A stretch of 64,000 nucleotides of DNA from Armatimonadota bacterium (GCA_031460175.1 JAVKGW010000002.1:366924-430923); one strand, 5' to 3'. Shown: positions 27,486-36,895, counted from the stretch's first letter. The notes: a model not told the origin generated them from the sequence alone. Program-made: numbers and translations.

Positions 27486-28744
27486 GTTCTCCTCCCGTGC
27501 GGGACCTCCTCGTGATGCGAGATCCCCATCAGCAGGCCCAGGAGCACGAAGTTGCTCACCATCGCGGATCCCCCGTAGCTCACGAAGGGCATCGGGATCC
27601 CCGTGAGGGGGACCAGGCGCAGGGACCCTCCGAGGATGAGGAGGGTCTGGGCCGCGAGCACGAGGCTCACGCCCGCGGCCAGCAGCCGGGAGAAGGCCCG
27701 CCTCGCCCGCAGGGCGATCCGAAACCCCCGGACCACGAGGATCATATAGAGCAGGATCACGCCCAGGGCTCCCGCGTATCCCAGCTCCTCCCCGATGGCC
27801 GCGAAGACGAGATCCGTGTGCACCGCGGGGATGAGCTCGGGATACCCGAGTCCGAGCCCGGTTCCCGCAAGCCCCCCGCTCGCCAGGGCGAACAGGGCCT
27901 GCCCCAGCTGGTAGCCCGAGCCCGCGAGGTCCCGCCACGGATCCACCCAGACCTCCAGCCGGATCCGCACGTGGGGGAAGAGGACCGCGCACACCCCCGC
28001 GCCCGCGGCGAAGGCGAGGGCTCCCGCGGCCACGTACTCCACCCGCCCGGTTCCCACGTAGACCATGCCGAGGACGATGCTGAGGTACAGCAGGGCCCCT
28101 CCCAGGTCCCGCTGCACCGTCAGGATGAGGAGGCTGGCGCCGAGCACCGCCGCCACGGGCAACAGGATCCGTCGTTCCACCTCCTGGGGCGGACGGAGGG
28201 CGAGAAGCCGGTGGTGCTCCGCCAGGTAGCTGGCCAGGAACAGCACGAGGCATACCTTCACCACTTCCGAGGGCTGGAAGCTCGCAAACCCGAGGTCCAA
28301 CCACTGGCGGGACCCGCCCCGCTCCACCCCGAAGACGAGGGCGCTCACCAGGAGAACCAGGGCGCTGAGGGCGTACAGATAGCGGTACCGGCTCAGACGG
28401 TCCACGGCGCGGGCCGCACAGTAGGCGACCCAACCCCCCCCGAGCCCAAGCAAAGCCCACGTGGCCTGCCGCACCAGACTCCCCGGCTGCAGCCGGTACA
28501 GCTCCACCAGCCCCAACCCCACCAGGGTCTGGGTCACGGGCAGCAGGAGGCCGTCCCCCCGGAACCCCCTCCGCACCAGGGCTACGTGGAGGGCGGGAAC
28601 GGCGAGGAGCACGAGGACGCCGTATCCCACGGGCCCGGGCGAATCCCCGGGGTGGCGAACCGCGTACACCATCAGGAATCCCCCGAGGCTCAGGGCGAGG
28701 GAGGCACCGTAAAGCACGGGATCCACCATCCGCGTTCGGACCAT
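27482..28744 (-). CDS. rodA: SEDS-family peptidoglycan polymerase, RodA type
   Basis: Lipid II polymerase for wall elongation or growth. 420 aa, about 12 membrane helices, ATG 28744 behind GGGAAGGG. SEDS motifs: RQWLDLGFASFQPSEVVKVC, QRDLGGALLYLS and TGIPMPFVSYGGSAMV. It is about 40 residues longer than the FtsW in the dcw cluster, and its neighbours (FHA proteins, PbpA, PASTA kinase) match the actinobacterial rodA locus. Confidence 0.92.
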   Translation of the reverse strand: MVRTRMVDPVLYGASLALSLGGFLMVYAVRHPGDSPGPVGYGVLVLLAVPALHVALVRRGFRGDGLLLPVTQTLVGLGLVELYRLQPGSLVRQATWALLGLGGGWVAYCAARAVDRLSRYRYLYALSALVLLVSALVFGVERGGSRQWLDLGFASFQPSEVVKVCLVLFLASYLAEHHRLLALRPPQEVERRILLPVAAVLGASLLILTVQRDLGGALLYLSIVLGMVYVGTGRVEYVAAGALAFAAGAGVCAVLFPHVRIRLEVWVDPWRDLAGSGYQLGQALFALASGGLAGTGLGLGYPELIPAVHTDLVFAAIGEELGYAGALGVILLYMILVVRGFRIALRARRAFSRLLAAGVSLVLAAQTLLILGGSLRLVPLTGIPMPFVSYGGSAMVSNFVLLGLLMGISHHEEVPHGRRT

Positions 28745-28760
28745 GATTCCCTTCCCGGAC

Positions 28761-29186
28761 CTAGGCGGGACACCGGAACCGCAGGGTGGTGCTCCCGATG
28801 CGTACCAGATCCCCGTCCGTCAGCGGGGCCGGCGCCTCGATCCGCTGGCCATTGAGGTACGTCCCGTTCCGGCTGCCCAGGTCCTCGATCCAGTAGCGTC
28901 CCCCGCGGACCACGAGCCGGGCATGCTGATGGCTTGTGAACGCGTCGGGCAGCACCACCTGCGCCTGTGGGGATCGTCCGATCACCGCTTCTCCCGCGAT
29001 TACGAACACCTGACCCGGCTGCACCGTCCCGCCCCCCTCCTCCACCGCCAAGGTGGCCGGAGGTGCGGGTGGCTCCCCGCTCGCGCTGCGGAGTTCCTCC
29101 TGCATCACCCGCACGGCCCGGTACAGGAACAGGAACAGCAGGGCCAGCAACAGATACCGCAGGAGGAGAAGCCCGAGCTCGCTCAC
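28761..29186 (-). CDS. FHA-domain membrane protein (FhaB/FipA-like)
   Basis: 141 aa from GTG 29186, which overlaps the preceding FHA gene as GTGA. One N-terminal membrane helix (LGLLLLRYLLLALLFLFLYR), a short linker, then an FHA domain from about residue 55 with GEAVIGRSPQAQVVLPD, SHQHARL and SRNGTYLNGQRI. Likely binds phospho-Thr on the PASTA kinase or wall enzymes. Same size and layout as actinobacterial FhaB/FipA, inferred homologue. Confidence 0.88.
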   Translation of the reverse strand: MSELGLLLLRYLLLALLFLFLYRAVRVMQEELRSASGEPPAPPATLAVEEGGGTVQPGQVFVIAGEAVIGRSPQAQVVLPDAFTSHQHARLVVRGGRYWIEDLGSRNGTYLNGQRIEAPAPLTDGDLVRIGSTTLRFRCPA

Positions 29187-29914
29187 GCCTCCCCCTCCCG
29201 GTACTCCAGGACCGTAGACCCCACGCGGATCCGGTCTCCGGGGCGCAGCCGGTGGACCGTAACCCTCCGGTCGTTCACGAAGGTTCCGTTCGTGGACCCG
29301 GAATCCACCACGCGCCAGCCCCCCTCCTCCCGTTCCAACCGGAGGTGCTCCCGCGACACGCTGGGGTCCGGGATCACCACGTCGCACGTAGGCCGCCGCC
29401 CCACCACGGTGGGGTTCTTCCGGAGCGGGAACCGCGCGCCCTGGGGCACGCCCTGCACCACCACCAGGACGCCGCCGGGCGTCAGGCGGTACACCCGGGT
29501 GTCCTGGGACTCCGCCGCGCGGGGGGCCTGTGGGATTCCCTCCGGGTCCGGCACCACCCGCGTCTTGACCCGCAGCTGGCCCGCAGGGAGAGCCTCGTTC
29601 TGAACGAACCGGACGGCGATGGATCCCACGAGCGTGTAGCCCCGTTCCTCCGCGTGCTGCCGGAGAAACACCCGCAGCTCCTCCTGCAGGGCCGTGGAGA
29701 AGGGCAGGAGCGCCTCGAAGTCCTGGGGAGGAAGCTCCACCTCGAAGTCGTTCGGCGCGTAGACCCGCAGCACACTCACGGTGTGCTGCTGGTCCATGGC
29801 CCGCATGAGCTGCCGAGCCACCTCCACGGGCTGCATCCGCCCCCCGCCCGGGCGGTACACGAGGCCCTCCACCAGGGCCTCCAGCCGTCGTTCCCACCGC
29901 TCAAGGAGCGTCAC
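29183..29914 (-). CDS. FHA-domain protein with DUF3662 N terminus (FhaA-like)
   Basis: 243 aa from GTG 29914, overlapping the rlmN end by 14 nt. Residues about 1-115 resemble the FhaA N-terminal domain (RWERRLEALVEGLVYRP, with PNDFEVELPPQDFE). The FHA domain from about 160 has PTVVGRRPTCDVVIPDPSVS, REHLRL and GSTNGTFVNDRRV. In actinobacteria FhaA binds the pseudokinase MviN/MurJ and controls lipid II export. The role here is inferred from family and order. Confidence 0.88.
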   Translation of the reverse strand: MTLLERWERRLEALVEGLVYRPGGGRMQPVEVARQLMRAMDQQHTVSVLRVYAPNDFEVELPPQDFEALLPFSTALQEELRVFLRQHAEERGYTLVGSIAVRFVQNEALPAGQLRVKTRVVPDPEGIPQAPRAAESQDTRVYRLTPGGVLVVVQGVPQGARFPLRKNPTVVGRRPTCDVVIPDPSVSREHLRLEREEGGWRVVDSGSTNGTFVNDRRVTVHRLRPGDRIRVGSTVLEYREGEA

Positions 29915-31013
29915 GGGCCGCCTCCCCCTGCAGCCGGATCCGGGTGGGCCTGCGCCCCGGGGTACCCGCCTGGGACAGCTGCCCGCATGCGGCCATGATC
30001 TCCGTGCCCCGCTCCACCCGCACCGTGGTGGGAATCCCGTAGGCGCGCACGATCCGGGCGAATTCCCGCACCCGCTCCCCCGGGGGGCGTCGGAACGCAA
30101 GCCCCGGCACGGGATTCCAGGGGATGAGGTTGAGGTGGCAGAGCATGCCCCGCAGGAGTCGCCCCAGGGCCCGGGCCTCCTCAAGGGTGTCGTTCACCTC
30201 TGCCAGGAGGACGTACTCGAAGGTGATGCGGCGGCGGGTGCGGGCGATGTAGAACCTGCAGGCCTCCAGCAGCTCCCCCAGCGGATAGCGTCCGGCGATG
30301 GGCACGAGCCGGGCGCGCAGGTCATCCGTGGGCGCATGGAGGGAGACCGCCAGGTTGAGATCCAGCCCCTCCTGCGCAAGGCGCCGGATCTGCGGAACCA
30401 GGCCCACGGTGGAAACCGTGATGCGCCGGATCCCGATCCCTAGACCATAGGGGGCGTTGAGCAGCCGCACCGCGCGCACCGTGGCCCCGTAGTTCGCCAG
30501 CGGCTCCCCCATCCCCATGAACACCACGTGGGTGGGCCGCTCCCGCTGATCCCGCTGCATCGCGTACACCTGATCCACGATCTCGCCCGCGGTGAGGTTG
30601 CGGGAAAGGCCCGCCAGGCCTGTGGCACAGAACGCGCAGGCCATGGCGCAGCCCACTTGGGTGGAGACGCACACGCTGCGGCGGCCGTCCGCGTACCGCA
30701 TCCACACGCTCTCCACGGTGCTCCCGTCCGGGCAGGCGAAGAGGTATTTGATGGTGCTGCCATCGGGCGAGGTCAGGCGCTGGCGGATCTCCAGACGGGT
30801 GAGACGGGCGCGCGTCGCGAGCTCCGCCCGCAGGGTCTTGGGGAGATCCGTCATCTCCGCGAAGCTCGACGCCCCCCGGGCGTGCACCCACCGGGCGAGC
30901 TGGCGGCCCCGGTAGGAAGGCTCGCCCATGGAGGTGAGGGCCTCCACCATCTCCGCCTCCGTCATAGACCGGAGGTCGGGCAGGGTCGCCTGCCGCGAGA
31001 GGACCGTGCTCAT
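29901..31013 (-). CDS. rlmN: 23S rRNA A2503/tRNA A37 methyltransferase RlmN
   Basis: Radical SAM dual-specificity methyltransferase. 370 aa, ATG 31013 overlapping the rsmB stop. The radical SAM cluster motif is C122-x3-C126-x2-C129 (GCAMACAFCATG). FMGMGEPLANY and TVSTVGLVPQI are family motifs. The second conserved Cys lies near the C terminus in GTEIMAACGQL. Confidence 0.96.
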   Translation of the reverse strand: MSTVLSRQATLPDLRSMTEAEMVEALTSMGEPSYRGRQLARWVHARGASSFAEMTDLPKTLRAELATRARLTRLEIRQRLTSPDGSTIKYLFACPDGSTVESVWMRYADGRRSVCVSTQVGCAMACAFCATGLAGLSRNLTAGEIVDQVYAMQRDQRERPTHVVFMGMGEPLANYGATVRAVRLLNAPYGLGIGIRRITVSTVGLVPQIRRLAQEGLDLNLAVSLHAPTDDLRARLVPIAGRYPLGELLEACRFYIARTRRRITFEYVLLAEVNDTLEEARALGRLLRGMLCHLNLIPWNPVPGLAFRRPPGERVREFARIVRAYGIPTTVRVERGTEIMAACGQLSQAGTPGRRPTRIRLQGEAARDAP

Positions 31014-32332
31014 GCCCCACGCCTGAACCGAGCGATGAAGAATCCGTCCGTGTCGTGACGGTGCGGCAACAGCACCAACCGCCCCCCAGGAGCCTCCAGG
31101 CGCCCGTCCCGCCAGGGGATTTCAAAGGGATCGGGCACCAGTCCCACCGTGTCCATCCCCCATTCTACGACCTCCTCCCCCTCTTCCGGTTCCGGGGAGC
31201 ACACCGCGTACACCAGCACCCCGCCCGGCCGGAGGGCCCGGGCCGCGGAGGCCAGCAGCTCCCGCTGGAGCCGGCTGGCCTGGGCCGGCCCCTCGGGTGA
31301 AACCCGCCAACGGATTTCCGGCCGCCTCCGGATGACCCCAAGCCCGGTGCACGGCGCATCCACGAGCACCCGATCCGCGGCTCCCGGGTAGCGCTCCCCC
31401 AGACGTCGGGCGTCCAGGAGGATCGCCTCCACGCACCGGGCTTCGGCTCGCTCCGCGGTGCGGCGAAGGGTTTCCACCTTCCGGGGATGGACCTCGCAGC
31501 TCAGCACTCTCCCCTCGTTACGCATGAGGGCCGCGAGGTGGGTGGTTTTCCCCCCGGGGGCTGCACACGCATCCACCACGACCTCCCCGGGTTGCGGATC
31601 CAGGGCGTACACCGCGGCCATGGAACCCTCGTCCTGTGGCCACACAAGGCCCTCTTGTACCACCTGCATCCGCTCCGAAACCGGCCCGGAGCGGACCCGC
31701 AGGGACTCCGGAAAGGACCCTGGCTCGGTCTTGACTCCGGCTTTTTGCAGCCGCGCCCGTACCTCCTCCGGAGTTGCCTTGAGGGTGTTCACCCGCAGGA
31801 AGGCGGGTGGAGGACGGTTGTTGGCCTCGCACAGCCGCTCCGCCTCCGCCCGTCCCCACCGCGCCACCCACCGTTCCACGAGCCACCGGGGGTGGCTCTG
31901 CCGTACCGCCAGGGCCTCCAGGGGATCCGGGGGCGGTGGGGGCTCTGCCTCCCGGGCGAGGCGCCGGAGCACCGCGTTCACCAGGGCCACAGTCCCCGGA
32001 TGCCCGTAGCGCCGGGCGAGCGCCACGGACTCGGACACCGCGGCATAGGCCGGGATGCGCTCCAGAAACAGGATCTGGTAGGCACCCATGCGGAGGATGA
32101 GCCGGATCCGGAGGGGGAGGTCCTCCAGGGGCGTGGTCAGCAGGTGCTGGAGGGCGTAATCGAGCCGGGCCCGCCACCGGAGGACCCCCAGCACGAGGGC
32201 CGTCACCAGCTCCACGTCCCGGTCGGAGAGTTCTGCCCGGGTGCGGAGGTTGCCGAGCAGCACGTTGCTGAATGCACCCTCCGCCTCCACCCGGTGGAGG
32301 ATGCGGAGGGCTACCTCCCGGGCGTCCCTCAC
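31010..32332 (-). CDS. rsmB: 16S rRNA (cytosine967-C5)-methyltransferase RsmB
   Basis: 440 aa. N-terminal NusB-like RNA-binding domain (about 1-130, REVALRILHRVEAEGAFSN), then a SAM methyltransferase domain with VDACAAPGGKTTHLAALM, and the catalytic-Cys motif VDAPCTGLGVIRRRPEIRW. Standard place in the fmt-rsmB-rlmN order. Confidence 0.95.
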   Translation of the reverse strand: MRDAREVALRILHRVEAEGAFSNVLLGNLRTRAELSDRDVELVTALVLGVLRWRARLDYALQHLLTTPLEDLPLRIRLILRMGAYQILFLERIPAYAAVSESVALARRYGHPGTVALVNAVLRRLAREAEPPPPPDPLEALAVRQSHPRWLVERWVARWGRAEAERLCEANNRPPPAFLRVNTLKATPEEVRARLQKAGVKTEPGSFPESLRVRSGPVSERMQVVQEGLVWPQDEGSMAAVYALDPQPGEVVVDACAAPGGKTTHLAALMRNEGRVLSCEVHPRKVETLRRTAERAEARCVEAILLDARRLGERYPGAADRVLVDAPCTGLGVIRRRPEIRWRVSPEGPAQASRLQRELLASAARALRPGGVLVYAVCSPEPEEGEEVVEWGMDTVGLVPDPFEIPWRDGRLEAPGGRLVLLPHRHDTDGFFIARFRRGA

Positions 32333-32356
32333 GGGGCCGGGCCCCGCGGGCCGGCG

Positions 32357-33052
32357 CTACTCCTCCCGGGAGGCGTGCCGGATGGCCAGCAGGCGCAGCA
32401 GCTCGATGATGGCGCTGGCGGCCGCGGCCACATAGGTCATGGCCGCCGCGCCGAGGACCGCCCGCACCCCCTCCGCCTCCCGGGGGGTAACGAGGCCATG
32501 GGCTTGCAGGATCTGGACCGCGCGGCGGCTCGCATCGAACTCCACGGGCAGGGTGATCAGGGTGAAGGCGACCACGCCCAGGAACAGGAGGATGCCGAGG
32601 TCCATGAGCCACCCGCCCGAGCGGCCGAGGATCATCCCGATGAAGAACAGCCAGATGCCGAGCTGGGAGCCGATCCCGGCCACGGGCACGATGGCGTTGC
32701 GCAGGGCGAGGGGGGCGTACTGCTCCTTGTGCTGGAGGGCATGCCCCACCTCGTGGGCCGCCACCCCCAGGGCCGCCACAGAAGCGCTGTGGTACACGGG
32801 AGGCGAAAGCCGCAGGATGCGGGCATGGGGATCGTAGTGGTCGCTCAGCATGCCCTGGACGGGTTCGATGCGCACGTCCGCGACCCCGCTGTAGCGCAGA
32901 ATCCGCTCCGCCACCTCCGCGCCCGTAAGCCCACTGCTGGCGGGTACCCGGCTGTACCGGTTAAAGGTACTCCACACCTTGTACTGGGCCCACAGGGCGA
33001 AGAGGAACGAGGCCACCGCAAGCCAGAACAGCGGACCACCGAAGAAGAACAT
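32357..33052 (-). CDS. YugP-type zinc-dependent membrane protease
   Basis: Neutral zinc metallopeptidase family 2. 231 aa from ATG 33052. Hydrophobic N-terminal helix (GGPLFWLAVASFLFALW), zinc motif AAHEVGHALQHKEQY near residue 85, then a cluster of C-terminal membrane helices, with a third-ligand region LPVEFDASRRA. Found between fmt and rsmB in many Firmicutes. Substrate unknown. Confidence 0.9.
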   Translation of the reverse strand: MFFFGGPLFWLAVASFLFALWAQYKVWSTFNRYSRVPASSGLTGAEVAERILRYSGVADVRIEPVQGMLSDHYDPHARILRLSPPVYHSASVAALGVAAHEVGHALQHKEQYAPLALRNAIVPVAGIGSQLGIWLFFIGMILGRSGGWLMDLGILLFLGVVAFTLITLPVEFDASRRAVQILQAHGLVTPREAEGVRAVLGAAAMTYVAAAASAIIELLRLLAIRHASREE

Positions 33053-33067
33053 CCTGACACCTCCCGC

Positions 33068-33080
33068 GGGTATTTTACCC
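33068..33080. promoter_or_regulatory. Small palindrome ahead of the YugP-type gene
   Basis: GGGTA-TTT-TACCC, a perfect 5-bp inverted repeat 15 nt before the start codon. On the minus strand it contains TAAAAT, a possible -10, but no matching -35 is visible. Could be an internal promoter or a chance palindrome. Confidence 0.25.
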
Positions 33081-33086
33081 CGGGCA

Positions 33087-34007
33087 TCAAGCCAGGACTT
33101 CCCCGACCTGCACCCGGTGGCCGCGCACGTAGGCGTCCGCAGGCATCCGCCGGCCGCCGGGAGGCTGGACCTCCAGCACCTCAAGACCTCCCTCCCCGGT
33201 GGCCACCACGAATCCCTCCCGGGTCACCCGTACGATCTCCCCCGGTCGGCCGGATCCTTCCCCGGGAACCACCCGGGCCCGCCAGATCTTCAGCAACTGC
33301 CCCCCCCGGGCGGTGAAGGCTCCGGGCCACGGATCCATGGCCCGGAGGTGGCGCTCGATCTGCTCCGCGGGCTCCTCCCACCGGATACGGCCGTCCTCCT
33401 TCGTGAGCTTTGCGCAGTACGTGGCCGCAGATGCCTCCTGGGGCCGCGGATGGATCTCGCCCCGCTCCAGGGCCTGGAGGGTGCGCAAGAGCAGCCCCGC
33501 GGCCACCCGCGCCAGCTTGGCCTCCAGCGTCCCCGCGGTGTCCTGCGGCCCGATGGGCACCCGCTCTTGGGCAAGGATGGGGCCCGCGTCCAGTTCCTCC
33601 GTGAGGCGGATCACCGTCACCCCGGTCTCCGGATCTCCGTTCAGGATCGCGTGAGGGATGGGCGAGGCACCCCGGTAGCGCGGGAGGAGGGAAGGATGTG
33701 CATTGAGGAACCCGTGGGGCGGGAGGTCCAAAAGCCAGCGAGGGATAAGGTTCCCGTACGCCACCACCACGCCCACCTGCGGCCGCGACGCCTCCAGCTC
33801 CTCCCGCACGTCCCGCAGTCGCTCGGGCTGGAGCACCCGTAGACCCAGCTCTTTGGCCCGCACGGCCACGGGCGGTGGAGTCGGCTTTCGCCCGCGGCCT
33901 GAGGGACGGTCCGGCTGCGTCACCACGGCCACGAGCTCGTGGGCCCGGTGGAGGGCTTCGAGGGAGGGGAGGGCGAACTCCGGGGTCCCGAAGAAGAGAA
34001 CCCTCAG
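33087..34007 (-). CDS. fmt: Methionyl-tRNA formyltransferase
   Basis: Formylates initiator Met-tRNA. 306 aa. Family motifs run from the very N terminus: RVLFFGTPEFALPSLEAL, then VVAYGNLIPRWLL and NAHPSLLPRYRGASPIPHAI (catalytic Asn/His). The C-terminal OB-like domain is complete. There is no in-frame ATG, GTG or TTG before this region. The only fitting start is CTG at 34007, which overlaps the def stop as CTGA and has GGAGG seven nt upstream, so a CTG start is proposed. Domain content and length are otherwise normal. Confidence 0.92.
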   Translation of the reverse strand: MRVLFFGTPEFALPSLEALHRAHELVAVVTQPDRPSGRGRKPTPPPVAVRAKELGLRVLQPERLRDVREELEASRPQVGVVVAYGNLIPRWLLDLPPHGFLNAHPSLLPRYRGASPIPHAILNGDPETGVTVIRLTEELDAGPILAQERVPIGPQDTAGTLEAKLARVAAGLLLRTLQALERGEIHPRPQEASAATYCAKLTKEDGRIRWEEPAEQIERHLRAMDPWPGAFTARGGQLLKIWRARVVPGEGSGRPGEIVRVTREGFVVATGEGGLEVLEVQPPGGRRMPADAYVRGHRVQVGEVLA

Positions 34008-34489
34008 CCCACGACCTCCAGTTCCTCCTCCACCCGGTGGATGTGTTCGGGACGCTCCGCCCGATCCGTGATGAGGATCCCGTCCAGGTGGTCGATCTCG
34101 TGCTGGAAGATGCGGGCAAGCCATCCTTCCGCCTGGATGGTGATCCCCCGGCCCCGGCGGTTTTTGGCCCGCACCACCACCCGGGCCGCCCGCCGCAGGT
34201 CCACCGTCACGCCCGGGATGGAAAGACACCCCTCCGTCCCCCACTCCTCCCCTTCCATCCGCACCAGTTCCGGGTCCACGAGCTGATAAAGGGTTCCCCC
34301 GTACTCCACCACGATCAGACGGCGGTCCAGTCCCACCTGCGGGCCCGCCAACCCGACACCCCGGGCCGCCCGCATCGTCTCCACCATCTCGTCCAGGAGT
34401 CTTGCGACCTCCGGGGTCACCCTGCCCACGGGCTTCGCCTTCCGGCGGAGGATGTTGGCTCTGGGATGGTGTACGGTGATGATCTGCAC
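34004..34489 (-). CDS. def: Peptide deformylase
   Basis: Removes the N-formyl group from new proteins. 161 aa. The three family motifs are GVGLAGPQVGLDR (usual GVGLAAPQVG with one Ala to Gly), EGCLSIPGVTV (zinc Cys) and FQHEIDHLDGIL (HExxH). Works with fmt, which follows directly. Confidence 0.97.
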   Translation of the reverse strand: MQIITVHHPRANILRRKAKPVGRVTPEVARLLDEMVETMRAARGVGLAGPQVGLDRRLIVVEYGGTLYQLVDPELVRMEGEEWGTEGCLSIPGVTVDLRRAARVVVRAKNRRGRGITIQAEGWLARIFQHEIDHLDGILITDRAERPEHIHRVEEELEVVG

Positions 34490-34498
34490 ACCCGTAGT

Positions 34499-36862
34499 TT
34501 ACAGCATCTCCTGCGGATCCACGTCCACGCTGATCCGCACCCCGCGAAGCGGCGCCCAATCCCGCATCGCCCCGCGGACCGCTTCCCGGACGCGCGTCCC
34601 GTCTTCGGACCGCACCACCGCCTGCCACCGGTACCACCCCCGGATCCGGGCGAGCGGGGCCGGCGACGGACCCAGGATCTCCACGTCCTCGGGCAGTAGG
34701 GCGACGAAGCTCCGGGCCGCCTGCTCCGCGCGGCTCTCGACCCGGGCCGCGAACACCACCTTCACCAGCTCCGAGAAGGGCGGGTAGCGATGCGCCCGCC
34801 GGATCCCCACCTCCGCCTCGTAGAACCCCAGGTAGTCGTGGGATCGGGCCGCGCGGATGACGGGATGGTCCGGCTGATAGGTCTGCACCACCACCTCGCC
34901 CGGCCGATCCCCCCGACCCGCCCGACCCGCCACCTGCGCGAGCTGCTGGAAGGTGCGCTCTGCCGCCCGGAAATCCGGAAGCCCAAGACCCACGTCCGCG
35001 GCCACCACGCCCACGAGCCCTACCTCCGGCAGGTCCAGCCCCTTCGCGATCATCTGAGTCCCAACCAGGACCCGCACGCTTCCCGTGCGCAGGGCCTCCA
35101 TGAGGCGGTCGTGGGCGCCCCGGCGGCGCATGGTGTCCCGGTCCGCCCGGGCAAGGGGGATCCCGCCAAAGCGCGACCGCACCTCTTCCTCCACCCGCTG
35201 GGTACCGGGGCCGAAGGGTCGGAGGCGGACGCCGCCGCACCGGGGGCACCGGGAGGGCGCCCGAAGCACCCGGCCGCAGTAGTGGCACCGGAGGGTGCGG
35301 GTGTGGAGGTGATACGTGAGGGAGACGTCGCACCGCCGACACCGGGGCACTTCCCCGCACTCCCGGCACAGCAGAAACGCCGCGTACCCCCGCCGGTTCA
35401 CGTACAGCACCACCTGGCTCCCCGCTTCCAGGTGCCGGCCCATGGCCTCGACCAGAGCCTCGGAGAGCACGGCGCCCGCCCCCCGCATGTCCACAACGCG
35501 CACCTCGGGAAGCGGGCGGTCCGCCACCCGCCGGGACAGGCCGAGCAACCGGTACGCTCCGGACCGAGCGCGGTAGAAGGATTCCACGGAGGGGGTGGCG
35601 CTCCCGAGCACCACCGGCGCCCCCGCGCGTCGGGCCCGTTCCAGGGCCACCTCCCGGGCGTGGTAGCGGGGCGGATGCTCCTGCTTGTAGGCGCCCTCGT
35701 GTTCTTCATCCACCACCAAAAGCCCCAGATTCCGGAGGGGGGCGAAGACCGCGGACCGGGGCCCGACGACCACGGAGAACTCGCCTCGTTGGATGCGCCG
35801 CCAGGTGTCCAGCCGCTCTCCGGGCGCAAGCCGGCTGTGCAGCACCGCCACCCGGCCCCCGAATCGGGCCGCGAACCGGGCCACGGTCTGCGGGGTGAGG
35901 GAGATCTCCGGCACCAGCACCAGCACCGTGCGGCCAAGCCGCACGGCCTCCTCCGCAGCCCGGAGGTACACCTCCGTCTTGCCGCTCCCCGTAACCCCGT
36001 ACAGCAGGAAGGCCTCGAACCGGCCCGCCCGCTGGGCATCCCCGATCGCCTCAACCGCCGCCGCCTGCTCGGGCGTGAGCCGAGGGGGTGGGGCCTCCTC
36101 CCGGTAGGCCCCGCGCAGGGGATCCCGAAAGACCTCATAGCACACCTCCTCCACGAGCCCGGAGGAGAGCAAAGCCCGCACCGCCTCCTTTGTCCCCGCC
36201 TCCCTCCGGGGAACCTCCCCCTCCCGCAACAGCCGCTCCAGGAGCGCCGCCCTCCGGGGCGCCCGGCGGCGCAGGCGTTCCACCTCCTCCCACGCACGTT
36301 CCGCGGGAACCCCCAGGCGCAACACCCGCTCCACCCGGGGCCGGATCCGGTATCCCTCCGGCCGCCCCTCGATCCATCCAGTCGCCCGCAGGTGCCGAAG
36401 CACCTCCTCCGCCCGCTCTCCCAGGGCGCGCCGGACCGCGGCCTCACCCGCTCCCTTCTGGATGAGACCGAGGGCCCGGAGGACGTCCCCGTCCACCAGG
36501 GAGGGCGCGAGGGGCTCCATGCGCACCCGCAGCCTCATCCGCGCCTGTCCCAGAGCCTCCGCCGGAATCATGCACCGCAGGGCCTCCAGAAGCGTGCAGA
36601 GGTACCGGTCCGCCACCCACGCCGCCAGGGAGAGCTGCTCCTCGTCGAAGAGGGGTTCGTGGATCAGGACCGACCGGATGGCGGGGACAGGCGGGCGGAG
36701 GCGGTCCTCCACACCCACCACGAACCCCGGAACCAGACGGCGCCGCAGGGGGATCATCACCCGACAGCCCAGCCGCACCTCTTCCCTCAGCGACTCGGGC
36801 ACCGCGTAGGGAAGAGGGACTTCGGATCCGGGGACCTCGGGAAGCACGAGGGCATACCGCAT
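34499..36862 (-). CDS. priA: Primosomal replication protein PriA (3'-5' helicase)
   Basis: Restarts stalled replication forks. 787 aa. N-terminal 3'-binding domain (about 1-100), superfamily 2 helicase core from about 270 with Walker A GVTGSGKTEVYLRA and DEAD-type box VVDEEHEGAYKQ. Eight cysteines form two zinc sites, in CRECGEVPRCRRCDVS and CHYCGRVLRAPSRCPRCGG. The second helicase lobe ends near GRAGRGDRPGEVVVQTY. 9 nt before def. Confidence 0.95.
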   Translation of the reverse strand: MRYALVLPEVPGSEVPLPYAVPESLREEVRLGCRVMIPLRRRLVPGFVVGVEDRLRPPVPAIRSVLIHEPLFDEEQLSLAAWVADRYLCTLLEALRCMIPAEALGQARMRLRVRMEPLAPSLVDGDVLRALGLIQKGAGEAAVRRALGERAEEVLRHLRATGWIEGRPEGYRIRPRVERVLRLGVPAERAWEEVERLRRRAPRRAALLERLLREGEVPRREAGTKEAVRALLSSGLVEEVCYEVFRDPLRGAYREEAPPPRLTPEQAAAVEAIGDAQRAGRFEAFLLYGVTGSGKTEVYLRAAEEAVRLGRTVLVLVPEISLTPQTVARFAARFGGRVAVLHSRLAPGERLDTWRRIQRGEFSVVVGPRSAVFAPLRNLGLLVVDEEHEGAYKQEHPPRYHAREVALERARRAGAPVVLGSATPSVESFYRARSGAYRLLGLSRRVADRPLPEVRVVDMRGAGAVLSEALVEAMGRHLEAGSQVVLYVNRRGYAAFLLCRECGEVPRCRRCDVSLTYHLHTRTLRCHYCGRVLRAPSRCPRCGGVRLRPFGPGTQRVEEEVRSRFGGIPLARADRDTMRRRGAHDRLMEALRTGSVRVLVGTQMIAKGLDLPEVGLVGVVAADVGLGLPDFRAAERTFQQLAQVAGRAGRGDRPGEVVVQTYQPDHPVIRAARSHDYLGFYEAEVGIRRAHRYPPFSELVKVVFAARVESRAEQAARSFVALLPEDVEILGPSPAPLARIRGWYRWQAVVRSEDGTRVREAVRGAMRDWAPLRGVRISVDVDPQEML

Positions 36863-36895
36863 CCCGTTAGAGTCTAGCGAAGATTCGGAATGGAC

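Noticed and set aside
33087..35369. A 760-codon frame that would fuse about 450 residues ahead of Fmt
   Set aside because: The extra part is antisense-like low-complexity sequence that overlaps def and priA; only the part after the CTG at 34007 matches Fmt.
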